Source: an uncultured Clostridia bacterium
GTDB taxonomy: Bacteria; Bacillota; Clostridia; Christensenellales; Borkfalkiaceae
Direction of reading: 5' to 3'
Length of the DNA: 10,542 bases
Assembly (NCBI GenBank): GCA_900557285.1
Contig: USSJ01000020.1
Coordinates: 1-10,542, forward strand
How positions within the stretch are numbered: the stretch's first letter is position 1; each line of letters opens with the position of its first letter. The notes beneath the pieces are model-generated. The model made no database searches. It had not been told where the DNA came from and saw nothing but the letters and a program-made list of their open reading frames with translations. Both the position numbers and the translations under genes were made by a program. Of the stretch, positions 5,701-10,542 are shown piece by piece.

Positions 5701-8267
5701 TCATAGTACAGGGAATGTCCTCCGACAATGGCAGGCGTGTACTCCGACGAAACCGTAACGTTTTCCGAAACGAGCGGCGTACCGTCATACACTTTTTCCC
5801 TGCTCTCCACCTGCAATACGATCGGGCGAGGCGTAACTTCCAAAACGCCCGGATTCTGGCTGATCTCGTAATCGCCGCTGATATCCGCGCCGTCGGCATC
5901 ATATACGCTGAATTGAAGTTTGTTTTCCACTGTCCCGACATCTTTTGCAACAGAAAGCGGAACCGTACGGATAACATGCCCCTCTATCAATGAGTAAGGG
6001 CTTTCCTTTGATACGGCAAATTCATTCATAAAATGCGTCTGACCGTCGTAAACCCAGACACCCGAAGCAATATCCGCCGTAACAGGGCGGCGCAGAACGC
6101 GCAGCGTCCCCGTTTTTACCGATATCGAATAATTGAATGTTACATCTCTTTCGCCGTCCGCGATCTTTACGTCCGCAACAGTGTTAAAAGATTCTCCCGC
6201 ATGCGTACGCTCCCCCACGATTTCCACGGATATGGTCTGACCTTCGACAAGCGCAGGCCCGTAATCACAATACACCGCAAAATCGCCGCAAAGAAGTGCC
6301 GCAGCGTCATACACTTTTTCCGCACTGCCCGATTCCACCAAAATCGGGCGCGGCACCACCGTAAGCGTGCCTGTCGCATACGTTAGCGCATAATTTTTCG
6401 TAACGTCCTTTTCACCTTCGCGCACATAAAAACTCTGCACGGAATTTTCCGAACTGCCCACATCCGTCTGCGATCCCGCATTGACGGCAATTCCCGTATG
6501 TCCTTGCACGAACGCGGGCCCGTACTCACAGCTCAACGTAAACGCATCGGAAGAAAGCGGTGTTCCGTCGTACATCTTTTCTGCGCTGCCCGCCGTTACA
6601 GTGATCGGTCGGGGCAGTATTTCCAGATCGCCCCACACATAGGAAAGACTGTAATTTTCCGTAACATCCCTGCCGCTCGCATCGCAGATACGCACCTGCA
6701 CTATATTTTCTGCATTTCCCGCTTCCGTTACCAGCGTTGCGGAAATCGTTTTTGCCGTATCACCCTGTACAAGGGAATACCTGCTGTCGGGTGAAACCCT
6801 TATGCCGCCTTCAGAATGCGCCTTTCCGTCATAGATCCAGCTGTTGTCCGCCGAGCGCAAAAGGACGGGCCGTTTTAGGATCTCCAATGTCCCGTACGTA
6901 TAAGAAATGTCGTAATTTTGTGTAACGTCCTTCTGATTTTCGTCCGAAATACAGATCGTCGTTTTATTTTCACTGATCCCAGCATACCGCACGGTATACG
7001 GAACCGAAACCGATACCGTATGCCCTTGCAGGAGTCCTTCCGTTTCGCTTGCGACCGCTACAATGAATTGATTGTCGGTATGTTCCAGCCCGTCATACAT
7101 CCATGTACCGCTGCCCGTCGTAACGGACACGGGACGCGCTTCTATATGTAAAATGCCCGCATCATAAAACACGGAATAATTATCCGTTACCTCACGTTCT
7201 TTGTCCCAAACGGCAAAGCGTATCAGATTCTGCGTATCACCCGCGTTCTCCGCCGCGCAAAGCTCTGCGATTTCGATCGTATGCCCTTCCAAAAGTCCGC
7301 TTCCGTCCTTCGCGTCCTGCACGCGGTACTCCCCGCACACAAGCGGCTCACCGTCATACAATTTTTCCGCATCGCCCGTCTCGATGTACAGCGGACGTTT
7401 TTCCACCGTCAGCTTTCCCGGAATGATCTCGATCGCATAATTATCCGTTACATCCAGTCCGCTGTCTTCCCTGACGACACAAAGCTTCGGGATGTTCTCC
7501 GTCTCACCGGCTTCCGTTCGCTGTGCGCTAAATGTTGCCACCAGCCTGTCGCCCTCTGCCAAAGGAGTTTCTTTGGACAACTCATACCCGTCAAACATCA
7601 GGGGCGTTCCGTCATAGACGCCGCTTTTGTTCTGAACCGCAACCGTGATCTTTCTCTGTTGAAAGCCGATTGTTACCGACACAGGCTGAAGATCGTAGCA
7701 ATCCGTTACATCGTTACCTTGCGAATCCTGTACCAAAACCGCTTCCCGCACGGGAATAACGGTCGTTTCCTGTGCCGACAGATCGCCGTAAATAAAACGG
7801 GAACAGGATATCGTATCCGAATACGCGAGATCCGCCGAGACTTTCGGAGTATCTCCGTAGCCCACCGTTGCACCTTCCGCGCGCACTTTTGTTTCCTTCG
7901 GCAAAACGGAAAACGAATATTCTCTCCCGTAGCGCCAGATCCCGAAAGGGCCTTCCGCCTTGGCACGCACCCGATATTCCCCGACGCGTACGGGAAAACC
8001 TTCCGACCAGTTTTCCGACCCGTTTCGCGCAAATTCGTAATGCACGTCAACGAAAATTGCGTCCGCTTTATAACTGATCGCTTCTCCGTAACACACCGTT
8101 TCGGGACAAGCGGCAACGTCATAGACCATTCCGCGGATCCCGACAAGGACAGAGATTGCCGCCGCTATGAATGCCAGTATCGCGATCCATAAAAAACGGT
8201 AACGCTTTATGAAATTGAGAACGGCCGCATATTTTTTTATTTTGCGGCGATATTCTTCGTACAGCAA
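2736..8267 (-). CDS. Giant membrane-anchored YDG-repeat transglutaminase-like protein, 1843 aa
   Basis: Numbering is from the TTG start. A basic N-terminus (about 7-23) and one membrane helix (about 24-45) precede two Ig-like segments without YDG (about 50-205). Twelve YDG/MBG-type repeats follow, with the motif Tyr at 218, 304, 391, 479, 566, 653, 740, 827, 915, 1005 and 1096 and Phe at 1179, mostly 86-88 residues apart. After a Gly-rich linker (about 1257-1288) comes a transglutaminase-like domain (about 1290-1563) with GICQHF (Cys1498) and AHAWAEVY (His1540). Where the family has catalytic Asp, 16 residues after His, there is Glu1556. Three more repeats (Tyr 1588, 1681, 1771) end the protein. 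No LPxTG or C-terminal anchor is present. Likely role: an extracytoplasmic protease-like or cross-linking enzyme held away from the membrane by a repeat stalk. The start has AAAGGAG 6 nt upstream. It lies 63 nt after a shorter paralogue, probably in the same operon. Confidence 0.85.
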   Translation of the reverse strand: MLYEEYRRKIKKYAAVLNFIKRYRFLWIAILAFIAAAISVLVGIRGMVYDVAACPETVCYGEAISYKADAIFVDVHYEFARNGSENWSEGFPVRVGEYRVRAKAEGPFGIWRYGREYSFSVLPKETKVRAEGATVGYGDTPKVSADLAYSDTISCSRFIYGDLSAQETTVIPVREAVLVQDSQGNDVTDCYDLQPVSVTIGFQQRKITVAVQNKSGVYDGTPLMFDGYELSKETPLAEGDRLVATFSAQRTEAGETENIPKLCVVREDSGLDVTDNYAIEIIPGKLTVEKRPLYIETGDAEKLYDGEPLVCGEYRVQDAKDGSGLLEGHTIEIAELCAAENAGDTQNLIRFAVWDKEREVTDNYSVFYDAGILHIEARPVSVTTGSGTWMYDGLEHTDNQFIVAVASETEGLLQGHTVSVSVPYTVRYAGISENKTTICISDENQKDVTQNYDISYTYGTLEILKRPVLLRSADNSWIYDGKAHSEGGIRVSPDSRYSLVQGDTAKTISATLVTEAGNAENIVQVRICDASGRDVTENYSLSYVWGDLEILPRPITVTAGSAEKMYDGTPLSSDAFTLSCEYGPAFVQGHTGIAVNAGSQTDVGSSENSVQSFYVREGEKDVTKNYALTYATGTLTVVPRPILVESGSAEKVYDAAALLCGDFAVYCDYGPALVEGQTISVEIVGERTHAGESFNTVADVKIADGERDVTFNYSISVKTGTLRVLRRPVTADIASGVWVYDGQTHFMNEFAVSKESPYSLIEGHVIRTVPLSVAKDVGTVENKLQFSVYDADGADISGDYEISQNPGVLEVTPRPIVLQVESREKVYDGTPLVSENVTVSSEYTPAIVGGHSLYYESSGSQTDVGTSQCGLQKIIIYNSDGADKTFDYLVTVVKGDLVVTPRSVLFTAASESVYYSGTPVYLVSATAQRESGEEGLLSWHTYALKTEGSRTDVGKVANVIVEDSVRIFENGRNITFNYSISCAEGIIEVLPRPISVATASAEKMYDGTPLTKHACEIIPEYGLSSALVNGQKADILYSGSQTEIGQSENTIERVRILENGRDVTFNYEIRESCGILTVQIPEGQLEIITGSAEKTYDGTPLTNAEYTLKNTLPDSYTVEVSCVGVQTDVGESENSISYKVISFAGADVTAVVRVSYQFGTLKVNPRPIVIETDSHSWPFDGRVHSDKGHEISEISMYPLAEGEYTHTAKSTYIMDIGMKQNVQEVEIYRQDGTETTNNYTISYINGLLEITWSDYEGQGGNLDTSGKFGGGSGQGGGGGQGSSEIGGGAMATVALKVNSQAGGMVYLRLMSFGDYTGRDWQQAESYGAWLENTYSMNYLPGMALQNTGGRASDIEIEFLGGDYVLPYYLAGGEYDYEIQMSDVLYQGDVSKSIRLQYYVYDYVSDGKLAANSGAYAAEEMAYRAFVRQNYTFVPGSTRAYLNTVIAEQGFDRNDPDIIGKVADYIQNAATYNLKFNAMLNRESDVVVSFLRDYREGICQHFASAAVMLYRTLGIPARYTIGYAGETAAGTWTEITGNNAHAWAEVYIDGFGWVQVEVTGAGPVFGGGSGIEGKPGEIWICPADEIKQYDGSPLYPETVVGCAGENAYYFRELLQDGYTYTAQFSGSRTEIGTSFSQIVKFELYAPDGSRETGIHFRYSSGKLRVVSEMVITVQPYSLQKYYDGTPLAYGSDEYTVSGLPSGFQLDLSLDGISLVDAGVLDASVMESLPYTITDQSGRDRTDEFVIHYEMENSLMVSRRKITIRTMSETKIYDGTPLTNGGYWISSGTLADGEELSVKTNGSITDIGKVLNKVSEVSVCNSRGKDVTKNYEILVSAGVLEILAD
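2742..3545 (-). repeat. Three C-terminal YDG repeats of the giant protein
   Basis: Three repeats follow the transglutaminase-like domain, with KQYDGSPL, KYYDGTPL and KIYDGTPL at spacings of 93 and 90 residues. They are more divergent than the N-terminal array. The middle one lacks the usual GH and GSxTxxG landmarks. The upstream paralogue also has exactly three repeats in this position. Confidence 0.8.
4518..7652 (-). repeat. Array of twelve YDG/MBG repeats
   Basis: Each unit of about 87 residues runs RPI-x-V...AEK-x-YDGTPL, then a GH near the middle, then GSQTDVG-x-x-x-N, ending DVT-x-NY...G-x-L-x-V. Two kinds alternate irregularly: YDGTPL units, and units with Trp two residues before YDG and His after it (motif codons near 7097, 6833, 6050 and 4733). 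The unit near 6314 reads YDAAAL and the one near 5527 reads YSGTPV, so these two are degenerate in the name motif. At DNA level the YDGTPL codons recur as near-identical GGCGT(A/T)CCGTCATA, a substrate for repeat-number change. Confidence 0.85.
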
Positions 8268-8280
8268 ACCCCTCTCCTTT
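8265..8280 (-). promoter_or_regulatory. Ribosome binding site that fixes a TTG start
   Basis: On the minus strand AAAGGAG (8280-8274) is followed by six bases and TTG (8267-8265). The open frame extends upstream to 8312, but no ATG or other ribosome binding site precedes this, and translation from here gives a normal basic N-terminus before the membrane helix. The gene is therefore read from TTG. The gap 8268-8330 contains no terminator. Confidence 0.7.
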
Positions 8281-8330
8281 TTATAGTAAAAGTAACATTG
8301 TATTGCACACAAAATTTTTTTTGTCGCGTA

Positions 8331-10542
8331 TCATGCCAAAACCTGCAAAATACCGCTGACAAGTATCAATTGATAGTTCCCCGTTACATCGTTGCCCGCC
8401 TCATCCGTGATGAGCACATCCGCAACAATATTTTCGCTCCAACCCGGCTGCGTCTGTGAACCTTCCACTCTGACCGCTATGGATTGACCGTCCGCCAACG
8501 CTTCCTCTTCGTTCTCGATCGTATACCCTGCATCCTGCAAAGGAGTTCCGTCAAAAAATTTCAGATTGCCGTTTGCAATGATCGTGATCGGGCGGGGAAG
8601 TATTTCCAACTCTCCGCATTCGCGGTTGACCTTATACACATCCGTAACGTCTTTCCCCGTCTCATCCACGATGCGTATAGTAAATGTGTTCAGGACCTTT
8701 CCCACATTCACACAGCTGCCCGTAGCGATAAGAGTTTCCACCCGATGTCCGTATAAGAGTTCTCCCACCGTTTCGCACGTGTTCTGCATAAGCGGTATGC
8801 CGTCGTAAACTTTTGTTGCGCCCTGCGTCTTTATTGTGATCTCCTGCAGATATACCTGCAATTTTCCCGCCGCAAAACGAATGTTATAGGTATCCGTAAC
8901 ATCTTTCCCCGTCGGGTCATACAGGCAAAAGGATCGGACAGATGTCAGAGTAATTCCCGCATCCCTCCGACTTCCCGTAACTTCCGCCGTATAATAAAAT
9001 CCCCTTTGCGTGAGCTCGCTCAGCCCCTGCAGCTGCCCGGACGGATAGAAAGTGGTTACGCCGTCGTATTTCTTGTATTCCGTAACGGGGCGGATCACCA
9101 AATCAAAATAATTCTCCGCACCGCCGCCTTGCTGCCCTCCCGTTACTTCCACCCGGATCCATCCGATGCCGTCCAGATACACTTCCGCCCATGCGTGCGC
9201 AAGATCTGCCGTGATATCCGTCCATTCATACGCCGACAACTCGGCAGCATAACCGATCGTATAGCGCGCAGGGATCCCCAACGCGCGGTACAACATGACC
9301 GCCGCACTTGCAAAATGCTGACAGATCCCCGACTTATATTGACTGAGAAAACTTACGACGATATCGGCCTGGCCGTCCAGCGATTTGTCATACGCAAGAT
9401 CATACTCAGCCGCACCTCGGACATATTCCGCCACCAAACCAATCAGCGACTCCGTATCCCCTTCCAGATGCTGTTCCGCAATCACTGAATCGAGAAACTC
9501 GCGCGTGGATGCAGGCACCGATAAATAGTTCTGCCGCACATAGGCGGCGTATTGTTTTTCCTGCTGCGCATACGCGCCCAAAGAAGCGGACAGCCATCCG
9601 TCTGAAAGAAAGTCATAGGAATAATAATACATTGCGTATTCAAAAGAAGTGTCTCCCGTATAAACGACGTCGTTCCCCTGCACCGCATAATTGAGCAAAG
9701 CGGCATCCAGATAATAGGGCAAAAGATAATCGTTGCTGTTGGGTCGGATCTTCATTTCCATACTTGTATATCCCGCATTTTTCAGCGCAATGCCCGTCAG
9801 GTAATTCATTCCGAAGCCGCCTGGCAATGTATTTTCATACGCCGCTGCCTGCTCCCAGCCTGCTCCGTTGTAGTCGCCGAAGCTCATCAGGCGCAGATAA
9901 ACTTTTCCGTCTTCTTCCGCATACACCTGTGCCGCGGGGATATCCGTGTTTTCCGCAACCATTCCGGAGCCTATATTTCCGCCCGCATTCAGATCGGCAC
10001 CGTCACCTTTTCCGCTTTCCGTTCCGCCTGTTCCACCTGTTCCGCCCGTTCCTCCCGTTCCGCTGCCCCGTACGACAAGTGCCCCCTCCTGCAGCTTGAT
10101 ATCATAATTGAAGGTAAGATCCATGCCATTGTTCTGCAACCGTACTTCCGAGATCGTGTTGGAGCTTTCCCCAACTTCCGTCCGTTCTCCTGAAACAACC
10201 ACTTGCAGTCTATGCCCTGCTACCGGCTGCGTCGCGGAAACGACTTCCCAATCGCCGCAAACCAAAGGCGTTCCGTCGTAATTTTTTGACGCACTGCCCG
10301 AACGGATTGTCAGAGTGCGGGGCGTTACCGTAAGCTCCCCTGTAAAAAAAGTAAAAGCATAGTTAGCCGTTACGTCTTTCTCTCCGTCTTTTATGACAAT
10401 TTCCGAAACATAATTCTCGCTGATCCCCGCATCCGTCTGCGCGGCCGGCAGAACCACTCTTTCTATACTATGCCCTTCCAATAATCCCGTTTCGGATACG
10501 ATCTTCCATTGCGGACAGGAAAGCGGCTCACCGTCATACATT
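8331..10542 (-). CDS. Second YDG-repeat transglutaminase-like protein (N-terminus outside window)
   Basis: The frame is open from the right edge to TGA at 8333-8331, and 736 residues are visible. Visible order: a YDG repeat cut near its start, one full YDG repeat (SKNYDGTPL, Tyr88), a Gly/Thr linker (about 158-190), a transglutaminase-like domain (about 200-470), a short Gly linker and three YDG-type repeats (KYDGVTTF at 491, VYDGIPL at 578, FFDGTPL at 662). Catalytic candidates are Cys407 in GICQHF and His449 in AHAWAEVY. The position 16 after His is again Glu (465), not Asp. Cys-His and His-Glu distances (42 and 16) equal those of the downstream giant protein, so the two are tandem paralogues. 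Like its partner it lacks a C-terminal sorting signal. By analogy the missing N-terminus should carry a membrane helix and more repeats. Likely located outside the membrane. Confidence 0.85.
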   Translation of the reverse strand, partial: MYDGEPLSCPQWKIVSETGLLEGHSIERVVLPAAQTDAGISENYVSEIVIKDGEKDVTANYAFTFFTGELTVTPRTLTIRSGSASKNYDGTPLVCGDWEVVSATQPVAGHRLQVVVSGERTEVGESSNTISEVRLQNNGMDLTFNYDIKLQEGALVVRGSGTGGTGGTGGTGGTESGKGDGADLNAGGNIGSGMVAENTDIPAAQVYAEEDGKVYLRLMSFGDYNGAGWEQAAAYENTLPGGFGMNYLTGIALKNAGYTSMEMKIRPNSNDYLLPYYLDAALLNYAVQGNDVVYTGDTSFEYAMYYYSYDFLSDGWLSASLGAYAQQEKQYAAYVRQNYLSVPASTREFLDSVIAEQHLEGDTESLIGLVAEYVRGAAEYDLAYDKSLDGQADIVVSFLSQYKSGICQHFASAAVMLYRALGIPARYTIGYAAELSAYEWTDITADLAHAWAEVYLDGIGWIRVEVTGGQQGGGAENYFDLVIRPVTEYKKYDGVTTFYPSGQLQGLSELTQRGFYYTAEVTGSRRDAGITLTSVRSFCLYDPTGKDVTDTYNIRFAAGKLQVYLQEITIKTQGATKVYDGIPLMQNTCETVGELLYGHRVETLIATGSCVNVGKVLNTFTIRIVDETGKDVTDVYKVNRECGELEILPRPITIIANGNLKFFDGTPLQDAGYTIENEEEALADGQSIAVRVEGSQTQPGWSENIVADVLITDEAGNDVTGNYQLILVSGILQVLA
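8337..9107 (-). repeat. Three C-terminal YDG repeats of the second protein
   Basis: Three units of 84-87 residues follow the transglutaminase-like domain. They end in DVTDTYNIRF, DVTDVYKVNR and DVTGNYQLIL, the usual DVT-x-NY landmark. The last has Phe for Tyr in the name motif. The layout matches the C-terminus of the downstream giant. Confidence 0.8.
10021..10065 (-). repeat. Nine-base tandem repeat encoding a Gly-Gly-Thr linker
   Basis: Five 9-bp units of the form GTTCCNCCN (10021-10029 and onward, plus strand) encode the GTGGTGGTGG-type linker before the transglutaminase-like domain. Units differ only at the sixth and last two bases. Such a short in-frame array can gain or lose units without breaking the gene, so linker length may vary between strains. 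Confidence 0.8.
10068..10542 (-). repeat. N-terminal YDG repeats of the second protein (partial array)
   Basis: One repeat cut by the window edge and one complete repeat are visible, with 86 residues between their YDG motifs. Both have the full landmarks: GH, a TDxG or TExG motif with a following Asn, and the DVT-x-NY class ending (DLTFNY in the second). The array probably continues beyond the window. Confidence 0.8.

Noticed and set aside
3159-5993. 944-codon open frame on the plus strand
   Set aside because: It lies wholly antisense to the repeat array and transglutaminase domain of the giant gene. The protein is Arg/His/Ile-rich without domains, as expected from mirror reading of repeated GC-biased codons.
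4518-7652. CRISPR-like or satellite repeats
   Set aside because: The spacing of about 260 bp reflects the protein repeat of about 87 residues in one open frame; there are no short identical repeats with unique spacers.
7281-8192. 303-codon open frame on the plus strand
   Set aside because: It is antisense to the N-terminal part of the giant gene, has the same Arg/His-rich composition, and shows no ribosome binding site or family resemblance.
8268-8312. Longer start of the giant protein at TTG 8312
   Set aside because: There is no ribosome binding site before it and the added residues are not typical of an N-terminus. AAAGGAG before TTG 8267 is decisive.
8283-8312. Possible promoter (TTGTGT, 18 nt, TACTAT) in the gap between the two large genes
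   Set aside because: Its start would fall inside the ribosome binding site of the giant gene, leaving no leader. The gap also has no terminator, so co-transcription is simpler.

Overview
The window looks like a low-to-mid GC Bacillota genome, most likely a gut-type Clostridia. The evidence is strong AGGAGG-type ribosome binding sites, a TTG start, Clostridia-style YDG-repeat transglutaminase proteins, and an XRE regulator facing small Cys-rich proteins. The genus cannot be told from this sequence. The left 1.2 kb is clearly more AT-rich than the 7.8 kb on the right.

Layout. (1) 1-1150 is a divergent regulatory module. A 146-aa protein with two XRE-type helix-turn-helix domains reads rightward. 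Facing it is a leftward operon of two tandem, paralogous Cys-rich mini-proteins (95 and 84 aa, TAATG overlap) and the first 12 codons of a third gene. The shared intergenic region carries four copies of a TGCA(C/T)ATTC(C/T)TA half-site laid over the leftward promoter and beside the rightward one. (2) 1184-1275 holds two terminator hairpins between convergent genes. (3) 1283-2344 encodes an unusual 353-aa RNase III-family protein with an intact active site, an insertion of about 21 residues and two C-terminal dsRNA-binding domains. It is read leftward from a good promoter at 2567-2595 through a leader of about 215 nt. (4) That leader is the most striking part of the window. It folds by eye into a rod-like hairpin of about 165 nt (about 46 pairs), whose basal stem shares bases with an intrinsic terminator. 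A third small hairpin then covers the Shine-Dalgarno sequence of the RNase III gene. (5) 2614-2658 is a hairpin that separates this unit from the next. (6) 2736-10542 holds two tandem leftward genes for large extracytoplasmic proteins (1843 aa, and at least 736 aa, cut by the window edge). Both have the same plan: YDG/MBG-type beta repeats of about 87 residues, a Gly-rich linker, a transglutaminase-like domain, a Gly-rich linker and three more YDG repeats.

How they may work together. The two repeat/transglutaminase genes form one transcription unit (63-nt gap) and are likely membrane-anchored, cell-surface modifying or cross-linking proteins. The RNase III gene is separate and appears to carry its own candidate double-stranded substrate in its leader, which suggests autoregulation or a small-RNA-producing unit. 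The XRE/Cys-rich cluster looks like an independent accessory module with autoregulated divergent promoters. No tRNA, rRNA, CRISPR array or transposase was seen.
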